NCBI GenBank assembly: GCA_033807695.1
Contig: CM066311.1
Span: forward strand, 2,480,001-2,544,000
DNA: 64,000 bases
Reading direction: 5' to 3'
From: Daedaleopsis sinensis
Taxonomy: Eukaryota > Basidiomycota > Agaricomycetes > Polyporales > Polyporaceae
Positions 22,640-35,171 of this stretch are shown here, in pieces. Below the pieces are notes generated by a model that was given only the letters and a program-made list of their open reading frames with translations, ran no database searches and was not told the origin of the DNA. Numbering within the stretch: the first letter of the stretch is position 1; each line of letters begins with the position of its first letter. Made by a program: the position numbers and the translations under genes.

Positions 22640-25050
22640 CCGCTAAAAGGCGCGCAAGCCCACGCAAATTTGCTCTATTCTGTCTGTAACTCCCCCGCTA
22701 CAAATTTCTAGCGTATGAATTGCATGAAAACAGGTGTGCTGTGCTACGCCTACCGACTGCGGCCCGAGTTGCCTGGAGGACGTGCTCGTGCTGTGTACGG
22801 GAGCACTAGTACTGCCACGGGCGAGGCACCACCGCTGATGCGCATGCTGCCATGGCAGTTGCATGCATCCTTCCTCAACGTCATACAAGAGTAGCTCAGA
22901 AGGAGACCTGGACTTAGCTGGTCAGTTTTGCAGCGGGCAACCGGCAACCGTTTGGCCTTTACGCGCGGCTAGCACCTAGGGAGTGTCGCAAGAATGGTAC
23001 GTGATCCCGGGCTGGTTTCCAGGCACCTGCCTTGGGGTGTCGGAGACGCAACGCGCCAGCGCAACGAAGGTAAGCGATAGCGCCTGATAGCGCCTATCGT
23101 CCGCATACATATACCTTCAGCCTGTCTCCAGTTGTTTTTTCAGACCGTCAACAACGCGACCCAGGGAGGATCGCAACCCCCCTGCGCAATGAGTACTCAT
23201 TTGCACCGTCCCCTCCACGCTGGCCACGTTGGAAGCAGGGGATGGCTGCAATGAAATGCTCAGGAGGGGCAATCGGTGTGCTGAGAGGCCAGCCGCTGAA
23301 AGCCCTCCCCGAATGGCTTTGAGCCATCTTGAGAGTAGCCTTAGGGCTATGTCCATTGTTGTCGTTGTTGGCATCAAGGTCTCCTGTCTGCGAGCACTGT
23401 CAGTAGAATGGCTTTGGGCCGTGGCACGCTCAAAAACAGTTCTTCTGACTACTTTGCCGGTTGGATTGACGACTCAAAACCTTCTGTGGTTCCCCTTTCA
23501 GCCCTGCACCATTTGCAAGTAGTTGCGCACATCAAAAGATATGTCCCTTTTCTGTTCTCTTAACACTCCCTATCTTATACCCTGTAGGAATCAAGTTCTC
23601 TGGAGACGTTCTTGCCGTCATCCGCACCCTTGGCTCTGCCCACACAAGGTGAGTGCCTTATATCCTCTTCATTTTGCTTCAATCTAAGCCACCCGTTGCA
23701 ACACATTCTTGTCTTGTTTCCCTATCGCTATAGCCGACTTAACCCGCCAGCATTTTGCTTCAAGATGTTTGGCTGCAGCTTTGCCTGTCAAGTAAGTTCA
23801 ACGACCATAGCATATTTATCTCCCTTTAACGACTATACAGCTCTGTTTGAGGATCAAGAAACCCGGACAGTCCATATGCTGTCTTGCGTCGGTGAGTTTT
23901 ATCTCAGGGAAGAATGCAGAGAGAAAATGACCTATAGGGACAGGATTGCAACCGGGAGACATAGGGGAGGCAGTTGGAGTTGGCAGCGTTGCTATGTCTT
24001 ATGCATGTTGTCTGCAGCAGTGTTGCACAAGACGTGGCCACCCTGCTAACTCTGGCAGTGGAGGAGGACTTAGAAGTAGAATTTCTTGCTAATCTTGCGA
24101 CAGCCTTAGTGTCCAACTTGTATTCCGTGTTGCCCTTCCCCAATTCGCTTTGCCTGAGCTTCTACATCTTTTTATTTAGGTGCCCAAACTATTTAGGGCA
24201 GGTGCGCTTGCCTGCTTATCAGTGTTAGTCTCCCTCTTGGCAGGAGCAGCAAGCTAACGACCAACCAGACGCAATGCGCTCCCTACGAAGTGTTGACAAT
24301 ACTGCTAGTTGGGTTCCCCTTCTCTGCAAAGCCCCAAAAAACACTGCTAGAAACCTAGAGATAAGGCAAGTATATGCTTGGCAAGACAGGGAAGCATGGA
24401 TGTGCCACTGAACATTGTCTATATATAAGAAATGTCGAGCCTTCACAACACCAACATCAATAATATATATATATACACAAACTCTTGGCATTTTTGGGTA
24501 TAGTTTTGTCTAGCAAACACTCCCTGTAGCTACTTGTCAGAGCCTGGTAGAAAGCGAGGGTGCTGCCCTTGCAATCTGCAATCTCCGGAGCCACCCAGTT
24601 GCTTACTAAGACAGAACATCCAAGCCGTAGACTTTTTCTAATGCTTGCGACAAAGTCATGTTGGCTTGCTAACGACTCTAGGTCTAGACAGTCTAGTAAT
24701 GGTGTGTTTTGAGGCCCTCTTGGAACGCTAGGATCTCCAGCGTGTGAGGCAGCCCATCGAACTAGACGGCAGTCTGCATCCTACAAAGAAATGAGTACTT
24801 GTAAAAAACTCCGCAGTTCGCAATAAGGTGCTCTGCTTACCAGATTCTCTGTGTTGCGCTGCATCCTAGACGGCGGGGTTTTCTCCAAAATGAACGGCAG
24901 ATAAGTCTCCTTTCCATTCTACCAGGTGCACTTTTGTGTTGTGCTAGGGAATTGAGTAGATGAAGCACTTGGCATGAGGGAGGTCTGGAAATTAATGACA
25001 TTTGTCTCAGCCATTTCCTGCCCCTGAAGTGCCAGTTAAAATCAACATAG
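22640..25050. other. No convincing gene
   Basis: Scattered coding-like pieces are present, for example GIKFSGDVLAVIRTLGSAHT near 23590 bounded by splice-like signals, but they do not join into a recognisable protein. Probably decayed gene or transposon sequence. Confidence 0.35.
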
Positions 25051-25665
25051 TCAGCAATAAAGAAGAACACTCGCCTTAGAAGAGGGCAACAATAGAAAAT
25101 GATTCTCCTCGTTGGACAGCAGTAGAGGTGGAGATTGCAAGGCAGCAGGAGAAGCAGGGAAGGGAAAGGAGGCAGCTGATTTGCTCTCCTGGGATTCTAA
25201 ACGCTGAGGGGTCATGACGGCATAGCCATCTCCACGAAAAGTGACCAGAGATGCAGGGGCTGATTCCACAAAATCGAACAGGTTTTTAGAAACTCCAGCT
25301 ATCCGTTGGGCAAGGCTAAGCATGAAGGCTGCTGTGTACTGTGTTGTAAGGTCTATCCAGTGAGTCGCTCCAGGCAAAGGGGCCCAGGGATATTCTAATC
25401 TGTTGTAGGATTGTCGGTGTGCCTTGTACGTTCTCTCTTTCGCCCAAGTGAGACGACACTTGGGATTTAGGGTGAGCATGAGAGGGTTAGAGGAAATGGT
25501 GAGGGGATGCCCTAAGGCCTTGTAGGTTCCAGTTTCTTGCCACGAAGTCTGCCCTCGAGAATAGATTTTGCCCTGTCCCCCTTCTGATGAAATCCACAGA
25601 TCGCCCGCTTTCCCAAGAGACTCTGGAGGGGGCAACGTGCGGGAAAGGAGATAAGATAGGGCCAC
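25051..25665 (-). CDS. Hypothetical protein, 204 codons, no domain recognised
   Basis: A single uninterrupted minus-strand frame contains HWIDLTTQYTAAFMLSLAQR followed by IAGVSKNLFDFVESAP, plausible as folded protein. The C-terminal part is Ser/Pro-rich. It lies 135 bp outside the left end of the large CACTA element and has no recognised partner. It could be a chance frame. Confidence 0.35.
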   Translation of the reverse strand: MALSYLLSRTLPPPESLGKAGDLWISSEGGQGKIYSRGQTSWQETGTYKALGHPLTISSNPLMLTLNPKCRLTWAKERTYKAHRQSYNRLEYPWAPLPGATHWIDLTTQYTAAFMLSLAQRIAGVSKNLFDFVESAPASLVTFRGDGYAVMTPQRLESQESKSAASFPFPASPAALQSPPLLLSNEENHFLLLPSSKASVLLYC

Positions 25666-26339
25666 CTCAAAATGTGCTAAGTCACATGCGGGCGCTTATG
25701 GGCGCTTATTTGCGTTTGGCAGGGATCAAAAGCTAGAAATCTTATAACTATCTGTGTGCCCCCTTAATAAAAAATATAAAACCTGAGAACTGTAGCCAAC
25801 ACGACGGGCAACGGTGAAATCTGGTCGAAGGGAAATACTTGAGACACTCTTGTGACACACAATAATTCCCACGACGTCCATCAGGCTACCACCTGTGCGG
25901 ACGGTCTAGATTTCCCATTGTCAGCCGCAACAATGTCCCTTGACTGCATATCTTTTGTAGATCGCCACGAGGGTACTCCAGGGAAATTCTTAGGAAATTT
26001 CGTAAGTCTCACCAAAGCCTGACCATGGAAATAGGGGATGTTTCTTGACAATGGCTAACAGCTGCCTGACCAAAGGAAATTCTAATGACATTCTTATGGT
26101 ACGTTACATGACTCTACTGTGAAATGTTCTTGCAGCATACGTCCGGAATTTGAAAGAACTTTTTATAAACTCCTAGAATTTCCTCATGGTCGACAGAGCT
26201 GGGTGTGTACCACTAAAGGAAATGTTTCAAGTCTCTTTCCAAGGCAGACACTGTGTGCGAGCGGTAAGCGTCATAGACGGTGTACTCATAGTTATACAAT
26301 CAGCACACAGCGTCTAGCACTTCGAGCTCAGTGTCAAAG

Positions 26340-26680
26340 ACTCCGAGTGCAGCGCGAACGACATGGTGCGCAGTGTCCAGCACTCCGAGCACAGCGCGAA
26401 CGACGTGGTGCGCAGTGTCCAGCACTCCGAGCGCGGCGCGATTGACATGGTGCGCAGTGTCCAGCACTCCGAGCGCGGCGCGATTGACATGGTGCGCAGT
26501 GTACAGCACTCCGAGCGCGGCGCGAGCGACGTGGTGCGCAGTGTTGAGGACCTCCGAGCGCGGCGCGATTGACATGGTGCGCAGTGTACAGCACTCCGAG
26601 CGCGGCGCGAGCGACGTGGTGCGCAGTGTCAAGGACCTTCGAGCTCAGGGCGAATGACATGGTGCACGGCGTCGAAGGCC
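26340..26680 (+). repeat. 42-bp minisatellite, eight units (left end)
   Basis: Units follow ACTCCGAGCGCGGCGCGA with a YGACRTGGTGCGCAGTGT second half. One unit is 43 bp. Outer units are more diverged than the middle ones. The same array, inverted, lies at about 62307-62648. Confidence 0.92.
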
Positions 26681-26997
26681 TGCTGCACACAAAAGGCCCC
26701 CCGCCATTGGAGCTCAGTCAAAGAATCTCTCGAGCCCGGCTGTGTGCAAGGGAGTCTTTCGCGCACCGACCGGGCTCACCTGCGCACGCCAAAGGATGCA
26801 AAGGGTGCACCGTCGGGTGCACGTCAAATGATGCAAAGAGCGCATCATCAGCGCGCGAGGGTCTCTCCCGGAGCACCTCAATGGGCCTCGCCGCGTGCAA
26901 GGGACTCCTTTCGCGCACCCGCCCGGCTCACCTGCACACCGGCCGAGTTCACCTGCACCGGCCGAGCTCACCTGCACCGGCCGAGCTCACCTGCTCA

Positions 26998-27650
26998 CGT
27001 CAAAGGGCGCAAAGGGCACGCCGTCGGCACACTCCCAGTGCGCCTGGCTTCATTCCCCGCGCGCGAGGTGACTCCCGGAGCACCCGTGCGCTCAACTCGC
27101 GCACCCGCCCGGCTCACCTGCGCACGTCAAAGGGCGCAAAGGGCACGCCGTCGGCGCACTCCCGTTCCCCGCGCCCGAGATCACTCCCGGAGCACCCGTG
27201 CACTCCACTTGCGCACCCGCCGGGCTCACCTCCGCACCGGCCGAGCTCAACTGGGCACCGGCCGAGCTCACCTGCGCACGTCAAAGGGCGCAAAGGGCAC
27301 GCCGTCGGCGCACTCCCAGTGCGCCTGGCTTCATTCCCTGCGCGCAAGGTGACTCCCGGAGCACCCGTGCGCTCAACTCGCGCACCCGCCCGGCTCACCT
27401 GCGCACGTCAAAGGGCGCAAAGGGCACGCTGTCGGCGCACTCCCAGTGCGCCCGGCTTCATTCCCCGCGCGCGAGGTGACTCCCGGAGCACCCGTGCGCT
27501 CAACTCGCGCACCCGCCCGGCTCACCTGCGCACGTCAAAGGGCGCAAAGGGCATGCTGTCGGCGCACTCCCAGTGCGCCCGGCTTCATTCCCCGCGCGCG
27601 AGGTGACTCCCGGAGCACCCGTGCGCTCAACTCGCGCACCCGCTGAGCTC
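26998..27650 (+). repeat. About 127-bp GC-rich tandem repeats (left end), five units
   Basis: Each unit starts CACGTCAAAGGGCGCAAAGG, continues through a CGCACTCCCAGTGCGC block (itself an inverted repeat) and a GGTGACTCCCGGAGCACC block, and ends in CACCGGCCGAGCTCACCTG or a variant. Some units are shortened or carry extra CACCGGCCGAGCTC pieces. The right end has three. Confidence 0.88.
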
Positions 27651-28051
27651 AACGGCGCACCCGCTGGGCTCAACGGTGCACCCGCTGGGCTCAACGGCGC
27701 ACGTCAAAGGACGCAAAAAGTGCACTGGCACGCACACCCTACCCCATTGCCATGCGCAAGGGTCTCTCCTGGAGCGCGGGGTGGGCTCAGCTCGCGCACC
27801 CGCCAGGTCGCTTGCGCACGCTGTCCGTGCACTACCAGTGCGCCTGGCTCCATTGCCTGCGCGCGAGATCACTCCCGGAGCACCCTGTGCGCTCAACTCG
27901 CGCACCTGCTTGGCTCACCTATGCGCGTCCAAGGACGCAAAGGGTACACAGTCCGCACTAGTATTGTCACAGTTGATTGACTATAGAACTGGCATTGAAT
28001 CAACTCTGTTACATCGTATGTCAGTATACTAATCGCAGTGAGTGTATTGAA

Positions 28052-31000
28052 CTAGCAGACACGCACCCGGTCTACAGCCTTGATAACGATGCATTCCTGA
28101 GAGATGTTGCTATGCTGATACTCCATCGTAGCTGCGTGGCAAACAACATCTGCCATGGGGACCACGCGCACATCGGGGGCGAAGGTATTGTAGCAGAGCT
28201 TCGTACCGAGTTCTGGCCATGGAGTCCAGGGATCCCACTTCTTGTCATTCTCCAAAAGAGGCAGGTATTCGCGTACGACCAGGAAGGGTTCCACGACGCT
28301 CTTCTGTTCGGCACAGCGCCGATGCAGGAAGATCTGCTCAATCTGACCAGCTTGCGTCGAGGTAGTTCCACCCTCTTCTTGTAGCCTGAACACGACTGTG
28401 CTGTTTCGAATGTTGCCGCTCGTAGTAGAGAAGTCCACTCCACCGTGAGAGATCTTCTGCACTTGTTGAGCGTCCTCTGGCAGACGGGGAAGGTGTCCAG
28501 GATTTCTTGCAGCGTGTGTAGAAATGTACTTCGGGCTGCCTGGACGGGATAGGATGAGGTCGAGTAGCTGGTCATACTGCGTCCTGGGAAGCCCGGTAGC
28601 ATGAAGCTCTTGGTATACGTGTGCTGACGTTGACGTGAAAAATGAGGCGAACTCGGGGACCCGGCTCGAGCTGAGGATCTGATTAAAGGTGGAGTTGAAC
28701 GATGCCAGCCAGGTCTGATATACGGAGTCTTCAGGCCAATTAATAGAGCTGACGAGCCACCGGATGTTGACTCCGAGGTAGAAATATTTCATATACGTGA
28801 TGGGAAGTTGTCCTAGAATCTACGTGAGTACACGATAGAGCTATATGAGTATTGCGACCCACCAGGTTGATGATTGGTATTGAGGCGTTGAAGCAGCCCG
28901 TTAAATCGCTCAAAAGGAAATGCCCACCACCCATGGACCGGCCCGAAGGCGAGCAAGAACAGCTTGAGATGCAGTCCTAGATGGTGATTCTGTACAAGGG
29001 CATGGTCGTAAATCAACCTGAGTCCCCGGACGTAGCTCTCATAATGGTTGTCGAAGAGCTTGGCTCGGGCAGGGGACATAGAACGCCGGGTAGCGAGGTC
29101 GACTGCAATGACGAGGTGAACGAAATTCTCTAGCACGGCGTGCTGCTCGGGTGAGGCGTCCGCATGGCCCCAGAGTCGCACGAGAGTGATCGCCATGTGG
29201 ATCGTCGAGACTGTCCGCCACATGTCCGCCTTCAATTTCCCGTGCGATGCATCCCCGAAGTTTGACGGCGGCTTCTCTATCCACGTCGGGATGACGATCT
29301 TCGATATGTCGTTGCGTACTTCCTGGAGAACCGAGCTTGTGAAGAGCATATACTTCTTGATCGCTTCGTTCTCATCGTCGTAGTGAATGTGAAAGCGAGA
29401 GGTGGGCTCTGGAAGAGCAGGGGGGACTCGGATGGCCGTGGCGATGTCTACCGAGCCACAGCTCATAGATTGGACCTACGGGTGTGACGATAATGAGGTA
29501 CGGTAAGAGATCTGATGGCAAAATAGTTCACGCACCCATTCCATCAGCTTATCGCATATAATCTTCTTTACAGCCTTAGTCTTCGGCTCGAGGACATGGT
29601 TGAACTCGGCGATGGCTGCAAGATAGTCTCGGCGAACCTTCTCTAAAGCCTTGCGATCCTTGTGCACCAGCGCGTCGACGACCTTCGAGAGTTGGTTCTC
29701 CTGCTCTGCTGGACTATGTAGCAGCGAGTTCCCAGTGCTCTCAGACTTGTCGAGAGTCTTGAGTCCCCACAGGTCTATGAAGTGATGGCGGAGGTCTCCG
29801 AGGAAAAGATTGTGCATGGTGTCCAAGGGTGCGAACTTTGTCGGGTTCCAGTATTCTAGACGAAGAAGTTCAGACCAACGCAGATACTCCTTGTCGAATA
29901 ACTTGTTCCTCTTCGCCAAAGTAGGGGCATCTCTCCACTCCCGTGCGATCCGAAGGTGCTCCGTCCATGTCCGGCCTGCAGGCCACTCCGATCGATTCGG
30001 GTTAGACATCTCCTGCTTGGGAAGGGCGCAATACGAGCAGAAGCGCGTCGCATGATGACCAGCAAAGCCTCCGGCCTTTCGGAGAGCAGGTAGGTCACAA
30101 ACGAGTGGGATCAAGGCAGCTCGGACGAGTATTCCGGACTCAGAGCGTGTTTTGGTTTTGGCAAAGTAAACCCCAGAGTGCCAGAACTCGATGAGCTCGT
30201 CGACCAAAGGACGCAGAAAATGGTTGAGTGCTTCAGGAGGTGGCTCCTTCGGTCCAGGGATGACTCCAACGAGATAGATGTACTCTGGGCGGAATCGCAA
30301 ATGTGGAGGAAGGTTGAGGCATGACATGTAGATCGCACCGATAGACTGAGATTTGCCTCCCTTCTTGTTTCCTCCTGGATTGAACCAGTCGACGTTGAGC
30401 GAGAACACAAGATGCAGTTCGCCCTTGACCGGCACTGAGAAACGGGTTCTACCGTCTGGTCCGAGGAAGTTTCGTATTGCGGAGGACTGCATGATGTCGT
30501 GGCACATGTCGTCTGATGATGCAGATGGTTCGTCCCATCCATGCTCGAGGAACTCTTCAACACCCTGTCGCATCAGCATGTAGGCCATGTAGGATTTGAA
30601 GGAGCGGTAAGGGTATGGGCGTATAGGCCTATAGACGGTACCGTTCTTTGCGTTCTTGGATGCATAAACGAGAGGGGTCCCACAAATCGGCGCATTTGCG
30701 TCGATGTAGGGACACGTATGGGGATATGGGTCATCGACATCAGAAGGATTGGGAGGGAATATAGCACAGCAGGTCGGACAGGTGGCATAGAGGACTATAT
30801 CCGGATCGACCCCGAGCCTGGAAAACGCAGTGCGTACATCCTTTGGAATCATGGCCAGGAGAACCTTCAGCACGCCGGCCACGACAGGGTTTGTGTAGGC
30901 GGAGAAGACCCCGAAGATGATGACCTTCAGCGTGGTGAGGACGAAGTTGACGTAGGGACGAGAGACAGAAGCGACGGTATGAAGTATCGTCACCATGATG

Positions 31001-31879
31001 AGGGCGATAACGATGAAATGGGGACATGTATTAGTGTCGACAACCGGTGCTATATCCATGTTAGCAGTTGCCCTGTCTAGAGGGAAGTCTCAACTCACCA
31101 CCGGGCACCACCGTCAACTCAGGGACACCCTTCGCACTCATTCGCATCAATCCTGCTCTCACCATCTCCTTTTGCCACGCTAACACCTCGAGTTCTCCCA
31201 CTCGAGCAATTTCCTTCCCGAACTTCTTGATTAAGGCCGTCAAACGAGCGTCCGCATCCTTGTCGCCTACTGCTTCAAGTTCGCGCAAGCTGTCAAGCTG
31301 TGCGCCCAGCCAACGTCGATGAGCGATGACCTCGGCGCTGCCTGGATGCTTTTGGTCGAGAGAAGCCGGACGCTCCAAAGGCGAAGACGGCTTGTTCTGA
31401 AACTTGAGTTTTGTGAACCGAGAGACTAGGCGAGAACGCAACGTCAGGGAAGAGTCGACCGCGCCAAGATCTTGAACACGTCTGCGAGTTCTCTCCTTCT
31501 ATGGTGTTTGAGTGTCATTACACCTAGCTCGGTCCAATACTATTCACCAGACAAGAACTCACCTTTAGCGATTTGGCCTCGAGCGGATTAGAATGATGGG
31601 CAGGGGGGCTGACGTGGTCGTCCTGAGTAGTCTCGTCCTGGAGAATGCGTGCATTCAATTGAGCGACTTGGAGTGACGCAGTTATAATCACTGAACCGTG
31701 CTGCTCACCTTCTTGGCATCCTCTTCTAGCTTGGCTGCGGCTTCGAGTTTATGCCTCTCTTTTTGTGCCTCTGCATGTCCCAGAATAGTGCGGTCACTGA
31801 CTTGACGACCAGGGCGTTGCACTCCATCGCTGTCCTTGAATGTCCACAGCAGACACTCTGCACACGTACAAACACCCAT
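28052..31879 (-). CDS. tnp2-type (CACTA/EnSpm) transposase, intact
   Basis: This is the enzyme expected to bind the element ends and catalyse excision and integration in the nucleus. From an ATG at 31879 the first exon reads MGVCTCAECLLWTF (CxC..C knuckle) then GVQRPGRQVSDRTI. Introns with GT-AG ends join about six exons into roughly 1200 residues with no stop. The core has CPTCCAIFPP and C-x5-C zinc residues, then HLVFSLNVDWFNPGG (likely first catalytic Asp), YLVGVIPGPKEPPPEALNHF, CDLPALRKAGGFAGH (likely second Asp), FAPLDTMHNLFLGDLRHH and FGPVHGWWAFPFERFNGLLQ, all hallmarks of Agaricomycete tnp2 proteins. The gene ends 340 bp from the left inverted repeat. Catalytic residue assignment is inferred from family conservation. 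Confidence 0.93.
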
Positions 31880-32100
31880 CGGGTGCTACCTTTTCCACAG
31901 GGTTGAGAGGGCAAGAGGGAGGCTAAGGGCAAGATAGGAGGGTGTACGAGATCGTCGGAGGAGCCATGGCACTAGATGATGTTGATCGATTGCTCAGCGC
32001 CAACTGAGGCACCGTCTCATCTGTCAAGTCGTCAATTTGACACAACATACATATATTGAGGGCAGTCCAACTCATGTAGTGTACGGCGCGTACGTAGAGT

Positions 32101-33720
32101 CTACAGAGGTGAGCGAACTCGAAGTTCCTCCCAGATGGGGAAATCTGCATCTCCTATCGTTGAGCCAGCTGTAGATTGAACTTGTCGGTCCCCGGGCCGG
32201 AGATACCACATTGCTGCCATAAGTCCAGCGAGTATGACTGCGTAGACCGCTAGCTGGGCATAACGATCCAGTTGCAGTAGACTGGCAACACTGAGAGAGA
32301 GGGAGTGCTGAGCTTGCTGCTCAGTCGACGTCCTCAGGCTTGTCCGTCTGGTCGAAAGGCGCTGGTGGGCACGCAGCTCAGAAGCAGCCGCTCGACTCGG
32401 AGTTGAAAGGCGCTGCTGTGCGTTCTTCAGAGGCCCGGAGGAAGAAGCTCGACTCGAAGGAAGGATGGTGAGTCTTAACTCAAATAGACCAGCCTGTTGA
32501 GCAGAGTATCAGCACTGTTATAGCCAAGTCAGGGCACACCGTGACTTACTAGAAGCCTACTAATGACTCCTCCATCCGTCTTGGTTGCGACCTCGGTAGC
32601 GACCCCTCCCACTCTCGTAGTCAGAATGGGTCCGTTGGCGACAGTCCCAGCTGTGCCCCGCTTCGGGTCTCTGACGCTTTGATCGGCGCGCGCAGCACGA
32701 GGGATCAAGTATTTCAGCTTCTCACGGAGCGAGACAACTGTCCTCGACCAGCGAAAGCGGTTGCTCTTAGTTCCTTCTAAAACTACTCCCATCTTACATT
32801 AAGGACTACACCAGCGAGGGGTATCGCAGTAAGAACGCACCATACATCCTACTCATTGCATTCGCGCATGCGAAGAGTAGGTCGTCGATTGCAGCTAAGG
32901 TGGTGGCAATTTCATCGTCGGCCTCCGCGTTGTGAACCTTCGTAGCTTGCTGCTCAGCCCATGTTAACATATAGTAACCGGCTCATGGCAGGGTGAACAC
33001 TTACGTTTGAACGCGAGAGGTGTATAATTGCTTTGAGCGCTCCGCGGCACGCCTTGCGCGCAATTCTAAGCTCGGTGTTGATGGACGAATAATTTGGATC
33101 TCTAATGGGACTTAAGTTGGTGGTTAAAGCGGGAGACACGAGATATGGCTCACATGGACTGTGTGGGTGAGTCCCAAACCTCGTCAGCCAGCGACCCTTC
33201 CGACGGGCCTCCCCCTTCCGACCCTCCTACTACTGTTGCACCATCTGTTCTTTGACTGATCGGAGTTGAGGGTGAGTTGTGTGCCTCGGCACCTGAGTGA
33301 CCAGCAGAAGAGACTCGGAGATCGTCCAGCCCGGGGAGCGACGGAAGAGAGGGACCGTCGCCAATCACGTTCAAGTTGGACAGCGGTTTCGACGAGACGA
33401 GTAAAGGGCATGGCCGTCGATTAATTCCTTCAGACGAGTGTGGGCGTGGGCGGCCGGTAGACAGGGATAGACTTCGCAACCTCCGAGGGATACTCGAGTC
33501 CGAAGACGACGAACTAACCCCGTGTGGTCGGAAGCTAAGGCTGGCCCTACTCAGTGCCGAGGGGCTCCACTGAACGGGAGGATTCACGTCCAGCAGGAGC
33601 GAGTGGTTCATTGACATAGACGGAAGATCTGGTGAGTCGGTGATAGGTGGGAGCTGTGGAGAAGGCATTGAAGATGAAGCAGAGCAAGTAGGACTGGAGG
33701 GAACTGGGTGGTCGTCCATG
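32101..33720 (-). CDS. Ser/Pro-rich protein with a C-terminal membrane segment
   Basis: The start is an ATG in a good context (GCCATGG). Exon 1 encodes about 190 residues rich in Ser and Pro. Exons joined by GT-AG introns follow: NYSSINTELRIARKACRGA, ADDEIATTLAAIDDLLFACA and KSNRFRWSRTVVSLREKLKY. The last exon is basic and helical and holds one hydrophobic span, AQLAVYAVILAGLMAAMWYL, about 35 residues before the stop at 32103-32101. It is probably a tail-anchored or single-pass membrane protein. It follows the transposase gene in the same direction, 221 bp upstream of its start. Family not recognised. Confidence 0.62.
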
Positions 33721-34133
33721 GCTGTGGTGGTGTGGCTGGAACGTCGATGTGGCGTGACGTGGAAGTTGCAGTAGGAAGAGTGGTTCGTAGCCACAGAGAT
33801 CACCCTCATGGTTACGAATGAACAGACGAGACAAGGCTTTTGACAGTTCAAGTAAACGGATATTATGACGTGCAAACGAACTAATGTACAGACAAGGCAC
33901 CCAAGGTGGGCTTTTACAAAGGGAAAGGGAGAAAAGGATGATAGGAGGCGATGCAAACGGCAGCTTGGCTCCGGGGAGCGCGAAGCATTTCAGACTCGAG
34001 GGCGCTATCACCAACGTCACGTGCTGGGTATACATGGTGAGGCGATTTGAGGGCAAAGGGGTGACTACTGCGCGTGCATTAGTAACGCACACTGAGGAAT
34101 AGGAAGAGACGAGATGGCCACAACATACATTGA

Positions 34134-35171
34134 TCAGAACAGCGCATCTGCTTCAGGATTGTCCTGTCGAAAGATGTTCTGCCAAACACCGCTGGTTTTG
34201 GACCAGAGGGTAAGGACTCCACGACCAGGGTCTTCCGACTGGTACCATATACGGAGGGAGAACAGCGCAGGATGCTCGAGGGACCGCTTGGACGCCCTTG
34301 TGCGTGGAGTGACTCGTACCCAGTTGAGCAGGGTTTTCTTCTCCCGGTCGATGCTTGCCGGTGACGCCACCAGGGTGGAGGCGGTGCGAAGGGCGACTTC
34401 TTCAAGCATGTCCAGCTTGAAGAGATTGGTCGCCCATGCAGCTGTGTGATTCCAGGCCCGACGAGCACTGCTATGCCGACGCTGAAGGACGATCAATGAC
34501 GCTTACAGTGCCGGAGTAGAATCTAGACGTACTGTAGTTCGAGGCTTCTCCAGTAGCTTCAATTTCTCGAGCCTTGGAGCGACGGGGATAATACTCTCCA
34601 AGATGTCATAATCATTGGCTGAGAAGTCAAGCGTGAGGCGGGATAGGGCGATGAGGGGTGGGCGGAGTGTACGCAGCACGGCGGGGGCGCTAGTCAGAAG
34701 ACCTTGCAACTCTTGCATGGTCAAACGATACAGCTTGGGGTGCACAACCCCGAAGGCGCAACCGCTAGGGCACTCCACAGAGGTATACCGTCGTGCATCG
34801 AGCATGCGCAGGGGACACGATTCCGCCAGTCCACGGTGACAGGCTGACAATGAGATTTCGACGAGTGTCTTATTGACGTCGATGAAGGAAAGGAGATGTC
34901 CGTGTGGTAAGCTTGTCTGAAGATACTCAAGCTGAGGACAGTGGAGCCCATCTAGCAGATCGTCCGGACAATCCGCCAGGAGGTGAAGGCAGAGGTCGAG
35001 GAGGTTGTGGGTAAGCGAGATACAGCGACGGAAGGTAGGGATGGAGAATGGCTCGTCGATGTTGACAACGAGCTCCTGGATGGCAGGTGCAAGGGTGTTG
35101 TTATTCTCCGCTTCTTGAATAAAAGTTTCGAGTTGGTCTGAAGACTTGATACGCTGCATCAGGGACCGCAT
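34134..35171 (-). CDS. Leucine-rich-repeat-like protein (F-box/LRR style)
   Basis: Two exons (35171 to about 34507, and from about 34465 to 34134) join in phase across a short intron. The first has regularly spaced Leu-rich segments: CISLTHNLLDLCLHLLADCP, CPQLEYLQTSLPHG, LVEISLSACHRGL, LYRLTMQELQGLLTSAP and LSRLTLDFSANDYDIL. These recall the irregular leucine-rich repeats of fungal F-box proteins. No F-box is visible at the N-terminus, so an upstream exon may be missing or the protein lacks one. The second exon includes LFKLDMLEEVALRTASTLVA. Adaptor function would be inference only. Confidence 0.55.

Larger units (their letters stand above)
25800..27712 (+). repeat. Left long terminal inverted repeat of the giant element
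   Basis: Inverted partner of 61511-63187. The outer 500 bp is non-repetitive. Then come a 42-bp GC-rich minisatellite (26340-26680), a mixed segment, and repeats of about 127 bp to 27650. The left end is longer than the right because it has additional 127-bp units. The match ends in the GTCAAAGGACG block near 27712. The long open frames here, up to 345 codons, are by-products of repeat lengths divisible by three. Confidence 0.85.

Noticed and set aside
26569..27606. A 345-codon open frame in the left end
   Set aside because: It follows tandem repeats whose lengths keep several frames open on both strands; the composition is Arg/Ala/Pro/Ser-rich and no domain is visible. The same happens in the right end.
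27952..27972. CACTAGTATTGTC just left of the transposase as the true CACTA end
   Set aside because: I found no inverted partner for it on the other side of the transposase, whereas the CACGACGGG ends have one and carry matching CAA borders.
30541..31080. A 179-codon plus-strand frame within the transposase
   Set aside because: It is antisense to strongly conserved tnp2 sequence.
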